Below are positions 1 to 8,220 of a stretch of 64,000 nt of DNA, piece by piece (the first letter of the stretch is position 1; each line of letters opens with the position of its first letter). The notes beneath the pieces were generated by a model. It saw only the letters and a list, made by a program, of their open reading frames with translations, was not told the DNA's origin and made no database searches. Location of the stretch: contig NZ_JAUAMB010000019.1 of assembly GCF_031010175.1 (NCBI RefSeq), forward strand, positions 25,689 to 89,688, in the 5' to 3' direction. A program made the translations under genes and the position numbers. The DNA is from Halomonas sp. SpR1 (GTDB lineage: Bacteria; Pseudomonadota; Gammaproteobacteria; Pseudomonadales; Halomonadaceae).

Positions 1-684
1 AAGGTAGTGGAAACGCCCGCTCAGTTGCTGTTAGATAAGGCGCGCCAATGGGTGAAAACACAGAATATTCGCCTATGTCATCTGGAGCTTTCTTCCGAAG
101 CCTCCGAAACAGAAGGGCTGTTGGTTAAACACGGTATGCAGCGGTTAGTCTGCTTGGAGTATTTAATCGGTAGCACTCACCGCCGCTTAGCGATGAATGA
201 AGCGATGCCGCTCTCCCTGCAGCCGTTTGGCGATCTTTCTCAGACGGAGCAACTGAGTCTGTTGGCCGCAGTAGGGCAGGATTCGCTGGATAGCCGCCCC
301 TTGCGGGAGGTACTCTCGATTAAAGAGTTATTAGCCGGGTTTTATCATCAGGATCCCCAAGCGCCACAGCACTGGTATGCCGTTGGCTATCAAAATGCCG
401 TAGTAGGCGTGCTACTACTTGCGCCTCGCCCGGCGTCAGGGCGCTGGGAGTTAATGTTGATGGGACTAAAACCGCCTTGGCGTGGCAAAGGCTTGGGTCG
501 TTCGCTATTGAATAAAGCCCTGGAGCTCACCCAGCAGGCAGGTGCACAGGAAATGGCGCTGGGAGTTGATGACGTTAATTTCCCAGCCAAACGACTCTAC
601 CTGCAGGCGGGTTTTATACGCTATACACAGCAGCGTTTATTAGCGTGGAAAGGGGGTGACGAGCGGGGCGAAGCACCCAAATAA
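1..684 (+). CDS. GNAT-family N-acetyltransferase, 5' end outside window
   Basis: The reading frame is open from the first base, so the true start lies upstream. The C-terminal ~150 residues form a GNAT acetyl-CoA-dependent acyltransferase domain: the acetyl-CoA pyrophosphate-binding motif appears as RGKGLGRSLL, followed by a helix and the typical closing motif FPAKRLYLQAGF. The first ~55 residues visible look like the end of a second GNAT fold (a helix, a strand, then LVKHGMQRLVCLEYL), so this may be a tandem two-domain GNAT protein of which only the last one and a half domains are seen. The substrate cannot be told from sequence. The next gene starts about 200 bp later on the same strand, with a promoter-like sequence between, so it is probably a separate transcription unit. 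Confidence 0.8.
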   Translation, partial: KVVETPAQLLLDKARQWVKTQNIRLCHLELSSEASETEGLLVKHGMQRLVCLEYLIGSTHRRLAMNEAMPLSLQPFGDLSQTEQLSLLAAVGQDSLDSRPLREVLSIKELLAGFYHQDPQAPQHWYAVGYQNAVVGVLLLAPRPASGRWELMLMGLKPPWRGKGLGRSLLNKALELTQQAGAQEMALGVDDVNFPAKRLYLQAGFIRYTQQRLLAWKGGDERGEAPK

Positions 685-730
685 AGGCTTGATAGCGACT
701 ATTGGATACATCAGCGCGCTTAGTAGCATT

Positions 731-758
731 TTCTTGCGCTTTACGTTGCCGGTATACT
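731..758 (+). promoter_or_regulatory. Candidate sigma-70 promoter for the cytochrome gene
   Basis: TTCTTG at 731-736 and TATACT at 753-758 are separated by 16 bp in the gene-free stretch before the cytochrome gene. The -10 box is good and the -35 box is weak. Read by eye only; no other signal was seen in 685-883. Confidence 0.3.
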
Positions 759-892
759 AGTTCTATACGCACGTCTTGGCGTCTCGGCGGTGCATCATCG
801 ATGTTGGCGTCACCGCGCATAGGGTTTGAGACAGCAGTTGAGACAGAGTTTGATAAAAAACGTTTTATGACAATACTCAAGAGGTGGTGAGA

Positions 893-1774
893 GTGAAAGC
901 TAAGCTGATCATGAGCGGGCTGGCGGCCCTCGGCTTCATGGCGGGCACATCCAGTGTTTATGCCCAAGATGACGCCGCACGTGATGCGATTGCCGAGCGT
1001 TTAGCGCCGGTAGGGCAACTCTGTTTACAAGGCCAAGACTGTGGCACCGCGGCGGCACCGGCGGCAGCCGCTAGCAGTGGCGGTGATATCGACGGCGAGG
1101 GCATCTACGGCAATGTGTGTAGCGCGTGCCACGAATCGGGCGCTGCGGGCGCTCCTATCCGTGGTGAAGAAGCGGCCTGGGTTGAACGTGCTGAACAAGG
1201 TTTCGCCACTCTGTTAGACCACGCTATCAACGGTATTGGCGCCATGCCGGCGAAAGGCGGTAATCCCAATCTTTCCGATGAGGAAGTGGAAGCGGCTGTT
1301 GCCTACATGGTCGAGCCTGTCATGGAAGTACCCGAGTTGAGTAGTGGAGACGAAGCTGCTGCAGACTCCGAAGCTTCTAGCGATGAAGGTGCCTCCGATG
1401 AGGCTGCTGCCGAAGAGACCGCTGCTGCAGAAGGCGAAGAAGCGGCAAGTGAAGAAGCAATGGCTTCCAATGACGACGCGGCGAGTGAAGAAGATGCGGC
1501 CGCCTCTGAAGAAGCGAGTGGCGGCAGCGGCTTAGACGGCGAGGCCCTATACGCAAGCTCTGGCTGTGTGGCTTGCCATGCTTCGGGCGTAGCCGGTTCG
1601 CCCATGTTGGGGGATGCGGATGCGTGGGCTGCGCGTCTAGAGAAAGGTACTGAGGAACTTTATGCCAGCGCGATCAATGGAATTGGTGCAATGCCAGCCA
1701 AAGGTGGCAACCCGAACCTTTCCGATGAAGAAGTGATGGCGGTCGTTGATTACATGGTTGCTGAAGTTGAGTAA
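893..1774 (+). CDS. Secreted diheme c-type cytochrome (cytochrome c5-like, two domains)
   Basis: A periplasmic electron carrier with two c5-type heme domains. An N-terminal signal peptide (hydrophobic stretch ending SSVYA-Q) is followed by heme motif CSACH, then an acidic low-complexity linker of Ala, Glu, Ser and Asp, and a second heme motif CVACH. Both domains share the pattern INGIGAMPAKGGNPNLSDEE, whose Met is the likely distal heme ligand, so the domains arose by internal duplication. The frame could start at GTG 884 or 887, but GAGGTG at 881-886 suits the GTG at 893, giving a normal Lys-containing signal peptide. A strong terminator follows. The redox partner is unknown. Confidence 0.88.
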   Translation: MKAKLIMSGLAALGFMAGTSSVYAQDDAARDAIAERLAPVGQLCLQGQDCGTAAAPAAAASSGGDIDGEGIYGNVCSACHESGAAGAPIRGEEAAWVERAEQGFATLLDHAINGIGAMPAKGGNPNLSDEEVEAAVAYMVEPVMEVPELSSGDEAAADSEASSDEGASDEAAAEETAAAEGEEAASEEAMASNDDAASEEDAAASEEASGGSGLDGEALYASSGCVACHASGVAGSPMLGDADAWAARLEKGTEELYASAINGIGAMPAKGGNPNLSDEEVMAVVDYMVAEVE

Positions 1775-1815
1775 TCGCTAGTAATAAGCATGCCACTTAA
1801 ATAGTGTCTCTATCT

Positions 1816-1856
1816 TATCCACAGGGTGTCTGAGTTACCGCCCTGTGGATATTTTT
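1816..1856 (+). terminator. Rho-independent terminator of the cytochrome gene
   Basis: A perfect 11-bp stem (TATCCACAGGG at 1816-1826 with CCCTGTGGATA at 1841-1851) encloses a 14-nt loop and is followed by TTTTT. It lies between the cytochrome gene and the convergent rep gene. Confidence 0.85.
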
Positions 1857-1904
1857 GCTTTGAAGCCGCGTTTTTAGAACCCCCCGTTTATAACGTTCGC
1901 TTGA

Positions 1905-3974
1905 TCAGCCTAGCAGCGAGCGCAGCCCGGCAATGGCATCTTTGCCGCGGGCCTGTTTCTTATCCGGATCCTCTTTATCCGCACGGCCTTCCCACTCCAA
2001 ATCCTCGCCGGGCAGCTCGTCCAAAAAACGGCTTGGCTGGCAGTCCATTAGTTCGCCGTAGGCTTTGCGCTGGCGCGCAAGCGTCAAGGTTAGCGTACGC
2101 CGCGCCCGGGTAATGCCTACATAGGCCAAGCGCCTCTCCTCCTCAACGGTGCCTACCTCAATGGCGTTGCGGTGGGGCAGCAGGTCTTCCTCAAGCCCCA
2201 TCAAATAAACGTGGGGAAATTCCAGCCCTTTTGAGGCGTGCATAGTGAGTAGCTGAACGCGGTCAGAATCATCCTCTTCCGCCTGCTGCTCCAGAATATC
2301 GCGCAGCACCAAGCGTGAAATAGCCGCTTCCACGCCGTCGGTTTCGGTCTCGGTGGAGTCGGTAGCCTCTTCCGGATCGCGGTTAAGGGACTTCTCTAGT
2401 TGGTCGATCAAAATCCATACATTAGCCATGCGCCGTTCGGCAACGGTGGGCGCGCTGGCGTTTTGGTACAGCCACGCCTCGTAATCCATATCCCGCAGCA
2501 TGTCGCGTATGGCGGCAATGGCATCGCCCTGATCCATACGCTTACGCACGCCGTCGATAAAGTGTGTGAAACGCGACAGCCGCTCCACGGCTCGGGTCGG
2601 CAGCACCTGTTCCAAGCCCAGCTCATGGCAGGCGGCAAATAGCGAAATCGAGCGCTCGGTGGCGTAGTTGGCGAGTTTCTCGACCGTTCCAGGGCCCACT
2701 TCACGGCGCGGCACGTTCACAATGCGTAAAAAGGCGTTATCGTCGGCGGGGTTAATCAGTAGGCGCAGGTAGGCCATGGTGTCTTTAATCTCGTTGCGCG
2801 AGAAAAACGACGTGCCGCCGGAGAGCTTGTAAGGAATTTGGTAGTGCTGCAGCTTAAGCTCCAATAAACGGGCCTGGAAGTTACCTCGATAAAGCACCGC
2901 AAAGTCCCGCCACTCGGCCTTCTCTTTGATACGCCGGGTAAGCATTTCGCTGGCGACCCGCTCGGACTCAGCCTCTTCATGGCGATTGACGATCACCCGG
3001 ATGGGCGCACCATCGCCCATATCCGACCACAGCGTCTTCTCATAGACGTGGGGATTATTGGCGATCAGCGTGTTGGCGGCGCGCAGTATGGTGGCAGTAG
3101 AGCGGTAGTTCTGCTCCAATTTGATGACTTTCAGGCGTGGAAAATCTTCGCCCAGGGTAATCAGGTTTTCAGGCCGGGCGCCACGCCAGGCGTAGATCGA
3201 CTGGTCATCATCGCCCACCACGGTGAAGGTGGAGCGCTCCGCCATCAGTAGCTTCACCAGCAGGTACTGGGAGACGTTGGTGTCCTGGTACTCATCGACG
3301 AGCATGTAGTGGATTTTGCGCCGCCAGCGCTCTAACGCCTCAGTATCACTTTGTAGCAATACCACTGGCAGCAGAATCAAATCGTCAAAATCCACCGCGT
3401 TGTAAGCTTTTAAATGGCGCACGTAGGCTTCGTATACCCGAGCGGCGAAGTGCTCATCGTCATCCGAGGCAAACGAAAGCGCATCGCTGGGCAGCACTAA
3501 ATCGTTCTTCCAGGTGGAGATTTTGCTCTGCACCGCGTTGATCTGCTCGGCATCCACCTGGGCGTCTTTGTTCATCAAATCCCGCAGCAGCGCCTTGGCG
3601 TCTTCCGGGTCGAAGAGTGAAAAGCCCGGCTTATAGCCCAGGGTTTTAAGCTCGCCACGGATAATATTCAACCCCAGGGTGTGGAAGGTGGAGACCGTCA
3701 GCCCGTGACCCTCTTTGCCATGGAGCATCTGACCCACACGCTCTTTCATCTCCCTGGCGGCTTTGTTGGTAAAGGTCACTGCGGCGATCCTGCGCGCGCT
3801 CATTCCACACTCTTGAACCAGGTAGGCAATTTTGGTGGTGATCACGCTGGTTTTACCGGAACCTGCGCCCGCCAGCACCAAGCAGGGGCCATCGATATAA
3901 CGCACCGCTTCCTGCTGGCGCGGGTTTAGCCCTTTAATACGGCTAAGAATGCTTTTGGGCGTTGCGGGCGTCAT
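1905..3974 (-). CDS. rep: ATP-dependent DNA helicase Rep (UvrD/Rep family, SF1A)
   Basis: A 3'-5' DNA helicase that helps replication forks move through bound proteins. The N-terminus reads GLNPRQQEAVRYIDGPCLVL, typical of Rep rather than UvrD, then Walker A AGAGSGKTS, motif II DEYQDTN, QSIYAWRGA (motif III), QNYRST (motif IV), TMHASKGLEF (motif V) and YVGITRARRTL (motif VI). The length of 689 residues is close to the 673 of E. coli Rep. The gene converges on the cytochrome terminator and is divergent from trmL, with about 80 bp between the two starts. No anomalies were seen. Confidence 0.95.
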   Translation of the reverse strand: MTPATPKSILSRIKGLNPRQQEAVRYIDGPCLVLAGAGSGKTSVITTKIAYLVQECGMSARRIAAVTFTNKAAREMKERVGQMLHGKEGHGLTVSTFHTLGLNIIRGELKTLGYKPGFSLFDPEDAKALLRDLMNKDAQVDAEQINAVQSKISTWKNDLVLPSDALSFASDDDEHFAARVYEAYVRHLKAYNAVDFDDLILLPVVLLQSDTEALERWRRKIHYMLVDEYQDTNVSQYLLVKLLMAERSTFTVVGDDDQSIYAWRGARPENLITLGEDFPRLKVIKLEQNYRSTATILRAANTLIANNPHVYEKTLWSDMGDGAPIRVIVNRHEEAESERVASEMLTRRIKEKAEWRDFAVLYRGNFQARLLELKLQHYQIPYKLSGGTSFFSRNEIKDTMAYLRLLINPADDNAFLRIVNVPRREVGPGTVEKLANYATERSISLFAACHELGLEQVLPTRAVERLSRFTHFIDGVRKRMDQGDAIAAIRDMLRDMDYEAWLYQNASAPTVAERRMANVWILIDQLEKSLNRDPEEATDSTETETDGVEAAISRLVLRDILEQQAEEDDSDRVQLLTMHASKGLEFPHVYLMGLEEDLLPHRNAIEVGTVEEERRLAYVGITRARRTLTLTLARQRKAYGELMDCQPSRFLDELPGEDLEWEGRADKEDPDKKQARGKDAIAGLRSLLG

Positions 3975-4053
3975 GGCGTGGGTGATCCTCTACAAGTGTT
4001 GCTAGGCTATTTCGATTACAATCGTCGAATGCATGATAAACAGGCAGGTGGAG

Positions 4054-4524
4054 ATGTTTGAAGTAGCGCTTTTTGAACCGCGCATGGCGCCCAATACGGG
4101 CAATATCATGCGCTTGGTGGCCAATAATGGCTGCCGGTTACACCTGATTGAACCGCTTGGCTTCGACCTGGAAGAGAAGAAGCTGCGCCGGGCCGGGCTG
4201 GATTACCGTGATCTGGCCAACGTCACTCGCCACGCGGATTTTAGCGCCTTTCAAGAGGCGATGCAGGGGCGGCGCATCTGGGCGGTCACCACCAAAGGTA
4301 CGCGCAGCTACAGCGATGCCGACTTTGCTCCCGGCGATGTGCTGCTGTTCGGCTCGGAAACCGGCGGGCTTTCACCCCAAGTGCATGAGTCGCTCCCCGC
4401 CGAGCACAAACTGCGCCTGCCCATGCAGCCCAACAACCGTAGCCTGAACCTCTCCAACGCCGTGGCTATTGTGAGCTACGAGGCGTGGCGCCAGCAAGGT
4501 TTTGCTGGCGCAGGTTCGGTCTAA
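4054..4524 (+). CDS. trmL: tRNA (cytidine/uridine-34-2'-O)-methyltransferase TrmL
   Basis: A SPOUT-class methyltransferase that uses S-adenosylmethionine to methylate the wobble ribose of certain leucine tRNAs. Family blocks are present: [20 protein letters not shown] near the N-terminus, [10 protein letters not shown], then the SAM-binding knot segments [11 protein letters not shown] and [20 protein letters not shown]. The frame is also open from ATG 4033, but ATG 4054 is preferred because it is preceded by GGCAGGTGGAG and gives MFEVALFEP, the usual family start, and 156 residues (E. coli 157). The stop directly abuts the stop of the convergent pyrE. Confidence 0.95.
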   Translation: MFEVALFEPRMAPNTGNIMRLVANNGCRLHLIEPLGFDLEEKKLRRAGLDYRDLANVTRHADFSAFQEAMQGRRIWAVTTKGTRSYSDADFAPGDVLLFGSETGGLSPQVHESLPAEHKLRLPMQPNNRSLNLSNAVAIVSYEAWRQQGFAGAGSV

Positions 4525-5190
4525 TCAGCTAGTAATACCGTAGCGGTCACGATACGCCCTGATCGCTTCGGCGTAGGCGAGCATTTCGCCACCGGCATGC
4601 TCTTCAAGGTAAGTGAGCACTTGCTCTAAGGTGACGATACTGACCACCGGCATGCCGTACTGGGCCTGGACTTCCTGAATCGCGCTCTGCTCGCCTTGAC
4701 CGCGCTCCTGGCGATCAAGCGCGATGATAACGCCAGCGGCGCGGGCACCGCTCTGCTCAATCAGCGTCATCACTTCGCGAATCGCGGTGCCTGCGGTAAT
4801 CACATCATCAATGATCAAAATATCGCCTGCTAAAGGTGCGCCAACGATATTGCCCCCTTCACCGTGGGTTTTGGCCTCTTTACGGTTAAATGAGTAGGGC
4901 ATATCCAGATCGTGATGATCGGCCAAGGCCGCCGCTGTAACGGCTGCCAGCGGAATACCCTTATAGGCCGGGCCAAACAGCACATCGGCGTTTAAATCGC
5001 TATCGACAATCGCCTGGGCGTAAAAACGCCCCAGTTTGGCCAGCGCCCGCCCGGTTTGAAACAGCCCCGCGTTGAAAAAGTAGGGGCTAACGCGGCCGGA
5101 TTTCAGGGTAAACTCGCCAAACTTAAGCACACCTTGCTCAATGGCAAAGGCAATGAAATCGCGCTGGTAGGGTTGTAGAGTGGTGGCCAC
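4525..5190 (-). CDS. pyrE: Orotate phosphoribosyltransferase
   Basis: Pyrimidine biosynthesis: orotate plus PRPP gives OMP. The protein matches PyrE throughout: [39 protein letters not shown], the mobile catalytic loop with Lys and His ([13 protein letters not shown]), and the PRPP-binding motif [13 protein letters not shown]. The frame is open to GTG 5202, but GAGG about 6 bases before GTG 5190 makes 5190 the better start (221 residues; E. coli 213). It is divergent from crc, as in Pseudomonas. Confidence 0.95.
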   Translation of the reverse strand: MATTLQPYQRDFIAFAIEQGVLKFGEFTLKSGRVSPYFFNAGLFQTGRALAKLGRFYAQAIVDSDLNADVLFGPAYKGIPLAAVTAAALADHHDLDMPYSFNRKEAKTHGEGGNIVGAPLAGDILIIDDVITAGTAIREVMTLIEQSGARAAGVIIALDRQERGQGEQSAIQEVQAQYGMPVVSIVTLEQVLTYLEEHAGGEMLAYAEAIRAYRDRYGITS

Positions 5191-5245
5191 GGCATTCCTC
5201 ACTAGGAGTTAGGTTTAAATCGGCACGAAAGCAACAATAAAAGTA

Positions 5246-5280
5246 GGGTAAATGGCAAGTTTTACTCGCTGCCTTTACCC
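5246..5280. promoter_or_regulatory. Inverted repeat in the pyrE-crc divergent region
   Basis: GGGTAAAtGGCA at 5246-5257 pairs with TGCCTTTACCC at 5270-5280, giving a stem with one bulged base. It sits between the two divergent starts, about 50 bp before crc. It could be a leader hairpin or an operator. No T-run follows it on either strand, so it is not a simple terminator. Confidence 0.35.
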
Positions 5281-5331
5281 AAACGTCTAAACGTCGGGTA
5301 TCATACAGCAGCGACGCAAAAGGGACGATTT

Positions 5332-6099
5332 ATGAAAATTGCCAGCATCAATGTCAATGGTATTCGTGATGCCGTCGATCGTGGCTTCCTGGACTGGCTG
5401 GCTCAGCAGGATGTCGACGTGGTCTGCGTGCAGAACATCAAGGCAAAAAGTTTTGAACTGGGTGACCACATTTTGTACCCGGAAGGCTATGAAGGCTACT
5501 TCCTGGATGCCGAAGAGGATGGTTTCTCCGGTGTGGCACTCTATTGCCGCAAAATTCCCAAGGCGATTATGTATGGCCTTGGGTTTCCTCAGTGTGACCA
5601 TGAAGGACGTTTTCTGCAGGCGGATTATGAACGCTTCAGTATCGTCTCCTTCCTGATGCCTGACGGAAGTGACCAAAAAGCCAAGCAGTCATTTATGGAG
5701 CAGTACCAAGAGTACCTGACGAAGATGTCGCGCAAACGCCGCGAATATATCCTCTGCGGTACCTGGCATATTGCCCATAAAACCGTCGATTTGGCCAACT
5801 GGTCGGATAACCAACTGACCTCAGGCTTCCGCCCCGAAGAGCGCGCCTGGATGGATCAGGTGCTTGGCCCCACTGGGTTTATCGACACCTTCCGCGAAAT
5901 CAACCGCGATGCAGGTGAGTACACCTGGTGGCCCAAGCTCGACCAAGACGTACCCCGTGAACGCCAGGAAGGCTGGCGGATCGACTACCAGCTAGTCGGC
6001 CCCAACTTCCGCCGCCACGTGGTCGACGCGTGGATCGATTACGATGCGACCTTCTCCGAGTTCGCACCGCTAATCGTTGAGTACGACTTAGCGCTTTAA
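5332..6099 (+). CDS. crc: Catabolite repression control protein Crc (inactive exonuclease III fold)
   Basis: Crc works with Hfq in translational carbon catabolite repression in Pseudomonas-type bacteria. The protein has the exonuclease III fold (MKIASINVNGIRDAVDRG start, GWRIDYQL near the end) but lacks the metal-binding and catalytic residues. Exo III LQE is VQN here (Asn35), GDxN is GTWHIAHK (residues 143-150) and the final DH pair is EF in FSEFAPL. The block KRREYILCGTWHIAHK followed by ERAWMDQVLG is characteristic of Crc. Position next to pyrE and rph is the same as in Pseudomonas aeruginosa. AAAGGGA is the ribosome-binding site. The length of 255 residues is normal (259 in P. aeruginosa). 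I do not think it is a working nuclease. Confidence 0.9.
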   Translation: MKIASINVNGIRDAVDRGFLDWLAQQDVDVVCVQNIKAKSFELGDHILYPEGYEGYFLDAEEDGFSGVALYCRKIPKAIMYGLGFPQCDHEGRFLQADYERFSIVSFLMPDGSDQKAKQSFMEQYQEYLTKMSRKRREYILCGTWHIAHKTVDLANWSDNQLTSGFRPEERAWMDQVLGPTGFIDTFREINRDAGEYTWWPKLDQDVPRERQEGWRIDYQLVGPNFRRHVVDAWIDYDATFSEFAPLIVEYDLAL

Positions 6100-6151
6100 G
6101 CGCTAGGCAACGCACTTTTCCCGCGTCGCAGTCTGTCAGCAGTGGTAATAA

Positions 6152-6183
6152 GCAACAAGCCGACCCTTGGGTCGGCTTGTTGC
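6152..6183. terminator. Bidirectional hairpin between convergent crc and rph
   Basis: GCAACAAGCCGAC at 6152-6164 and GTCGGCTTGTTGC at 6171-6183 form a perfect 13-bp stem with loop CCTTGG. The T-tracts on both sides are weak, but the position between two stops and the strong stem suggest shared termination. Confidence 0.65.
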
Positions 6184-6203
6184 GTTGCGGCGCTCGCTCG
6201 CGT

Positions 6204-6953
6204 TTAGCCTCGAATACCCAGCGCTTCGCGCTGCTTCTCGCGCAGCTCATCACCGGCTTTTTCGGCCAGATCAAGCATCGCGTTCAACTCGGCGCGGGTA
6301 AACGCACCTGCCTCGGCGGTACCCTGTACTTCGATCAGCTCGCCGCTTTCGGTCATCACCACGTTTAAGTCGGTGTCGGCTTTACTGTCTTCCGGGTAGT
6401 CCAGATCCAGTACCGGTACGCCTTTATAAATGCCCACGGAAATGGCGCTGACCAACTGCTTGAAGGGGTCGCTTTTAATTTTCTTCTCACGCTGCAGATA
6501 ACGGATCGCATCCATTAGCGCCACGCAGCCACCGGTAATCGCCGCGGTGCGAGTACCACCATCGGCCTGAATCACATCGCAATCCACGGTAATAGTGAAC
6601 TCACCCAGCTTCTTCAAATTAACCGCGGCGCGCAGGCTGCGGCCAATCAAGCGCTGAATTTCCAGCGTGCGGCCACCCTGTTTGCCCTGGGTCGCTTCGC
6701 GATTACTGCGCGAGTGCGTCGCCCGGGGCAGCATGCCGTACTCTGCGGTTACCCAGCCCTGATTTTTGCCACGCAGCCAGCGTGGTACCGTGGCTTCTAC
6801 ACTGGCATTACATAGCACCTTGGTATCGCCAAACTCCACCAGTACCGAGCCTTCTGCATGGCGGGTAAAGTCGCGGGTCAGGCGAATCTCACGGAGCTGG
6901 TCGGCTTCGCGACCGCTGGGACGCACAACATCAGGACGCTTAGCACTGCTCAC
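6204..6953 (-). CDS. rph: Ribonuclease PH
   Basis: A phosphorolytic 3'-5' exoribonuclease that trims tRNA precursors. Typical sequence: [57 protein letters not shown] (phosphate-binding Arg region), and [18 protein letters not shown]. The frame is open to 7019, but GAGAGGT seven bases before GTG 6953 sets the start at [16 protein letters not shown] (249 residues; E. coli 238). It is convergent with crc. In Pseudomonas the next gene upstream would be yicC; here about 11.5 kb of accessory DNA lies between. Confidence 0.95.
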   Translation of the reverse strand: MSSAKRPDVVRPSGREADQLREIRLTRDFTRHAEGSVLVEFGDTKVLCNASVEATVPRWLRGKNQGWVTAEYGMLPRATHSRSNREATQGKQGGRTLEIQRLIGRSLRAAVNLKKLGEFTITVDCDVIQADGGTRTAAITGGCVALMDAIRYLQREKKIKSDPFKQLVSAISVGIYKGVPVLDLDYPEDSKADTDLNVVMTESGELIEVQGTAEAGAFTRAELNAMLDLAEKAGDELREKQREALGIRG

Positions 6954-7064
6954 AAATAGTACCTCTCGATAAACGCGTAACAAGGAAAAGCCGACCATTG
7001 TACACGTCTGAGGGTGCACTGATTGGCTAAACGTCCAACTGGCGTCATGAAAGGGGCGTTACAA

Positions 7065-7102
7065 GAGTAGTACGTAGGCGCCCGAAATCCGTGAGCGAAA
7101 TA
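7065..7102 (+). repeat. Left terminal inverted repeat of the Tn3-like element
   Basis: Begins GAGTAGTACGTAGG and includes CGAAATCCGTGA. It matches the reverse complement of 10913-10950 at about 32 of 38 positions. It lies about 30 bp beyond the stop of the tnpA remnant, as expected for a Tn3-family end. Confidence 0.8.
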
Positions 7103-7131
7103 GGAACTTATGGACGAATGGTTTTTCCGGC

Positions 7132-7758
7132 TCACGCCGCCAGGAATACGGGTCGTGTCGTGCTAACTGGTCGAAACCCTCCTTCTGGCGGTCTTGCCTT
7201 GCCGCTCCAATCGTAGGTTCCTATCAAATTGATGTGGTGGCGTGCCGAAAGAAAAGTGAAATTGTGCGTGCCGAGCGGCGGACAACCTCGGAACGCTCGG
7301 CTGCACCCGCCAACGGATCGATATCGGTTTTCCTGGTGAGTGTCTCAAGGTCGATTTTCACCCGCAGCAATTGATGCCACCGGATCTTTCGATCCAACAG
7401 GTCAATGGCGTCCTCGCCGGTCACGTTTGCTTCGTTGAGGGTATGCAATGTGTCGCGAAATAGGTTCAGCAGCGGTACGGTGTCCTTACGGGCAACGAGA
7501 TGACGCCGATCACGGCGGATCTTTAAGAGAGAGAACATTTTCGCGACCATTTTGCAGAACATAGTGACTGTCGCATCTGTCAGCTGACCATGGAGTTCGA
7601 AGAGTTGGGCTGCAACCGTCGCGCGCCGCCGTCTTGATCCGGATGAGATCGAACTCTGCTTGCCCAAGCGTGTAGTGGCGGATCAACGTCTCTTCTTCCG
7701 CGGGCACACCAAGCAAGGCAGACCACCGATCGGGTTTGAGCAAAGGTCTTTGCGCCAT
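7132..7758 (-). pseudogene. tnpA: Tn3-family transposase tnpA, internally deleted and frameshifted
   Basis: Three pieces of a Tn3-family transposase lie in order on the minus strand. The first (from ATG 7758) has the N-terminal pattern GVPAEEETLIRHYTL of DUF4158-type TnpA. After a frame change near 7640 comes the middle region LFELHGQLTDATVTMFCK to DPLAGAAERSE (about 7620-7275). The last piece, in another frame around 7240-7132, reads HINLIGTYDW...GGFRP, the usual TnpA C-terminal signature, and ends at a TGA at 7132-7134. Most of the DUF4158 domain and the whole DDE catalytic region are missing (full TnpA is near 1000 residues, here about 200 remain). Not functional. Confidence 0.75.
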
Positions 7759-7787
7759 TCATTATTTCCCGTGTTCCGCTGGAGCCA

Positions 7788-7916
7788 CGGACAATAGGGA
7801 GGGCTGCAGCGTTGTCCGTCAAAGGAAGATTTGGCAGCCTCCACAGAATATGTCCGTCAATGCGCCTTGACAATGGCAAAGCGGACAGATTGATTGCCGG
7901 ACAATAAAACGGACAA
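7788..7916. other. res-like recombination site of the Tn3 element
   Basis: Six copies of CGGACA or its complement TGTCCG lie between the divergent tnpA and tnpR remnants: 7788-7794 paired with 7812-7818, 7851-7856 paired with 7882-7887, then 7898-7904 and 7910-7916. Three two-part sites between tnpA and tnpR fit the res layout for a serine resolvase. This is an inference from position and repeats. Confidence 0.55.
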
Positions 7917-7929
7917 GGATCGTCCCTTC

Positions 7930-8152
7930 ATGCCCTTGATCGGCTATGCGAGTGTTTCCACCGACGCACAGGATCTCATCTTGCAACGCGATACCATGGC
8001 AAAGGTTGGGGACGAGAAGATATTCGAGGAGGTTGCTTCTGGCGACAAGACTGAGCCTCTGGTGGTATTTGCTTGGAGCCAAGGGAAAGGAAATCGCCAA
8101 GCCAAGACGTCCTAGAAAATACGGGAAACGTCGTCTATTCAACATTGCATAA
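7930..8152 (+). pseudogene. tnpR: Serine resolvase tnpR remnant
   Basis: From ATG 7930 the frame reads MPLIGYASVSTDAQDLILQ and KIFEEVASGDKTE, the N-terminus of a Tn3-type resolvase; the Ser of VST is the usual nucleophile, while the conserved Arg before Val is Ser here. After about 45 residues the similarity stops and a tail resembling the end of a resolvase (AKPRRPRKYGKR) appears in another frame. About two thirds of the protein is therefore deleted with a frameshift. Confidence 0.7.
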
Positions 8153-8220
8153 GCAACCAGCCTTGCGCAAAATCAGCGTTGGTATGGCGATTATCGATTT
8201 CGCAGCAGAGGCAACAGATC

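Noticed and set aside
1303..1605. A Ser/Ala-rich minus-strand frame opposite the cytochrome linker
   Set aside because: It is the antisense reading of the acidic Ala/Glu/Ser repeat coded on the plus strand; the two CXXCH motifs show which strand is real.
5332..6099. Active exonuclease III (xth)
   Set aside because: The metal-binding Glu, the GDxN Asp and Asn, and the final Asp-His pair are all replaced; sequence and pyrE/rph position fit Crc.
7819..8145. A minus-strand frame of 108 codons over the res site and tnpR remnant
   Set aside because: It lies opposite the resolvase-like sequence, whose match (GYASVST, KIFEE) is on the plus strand. No family features were seen.
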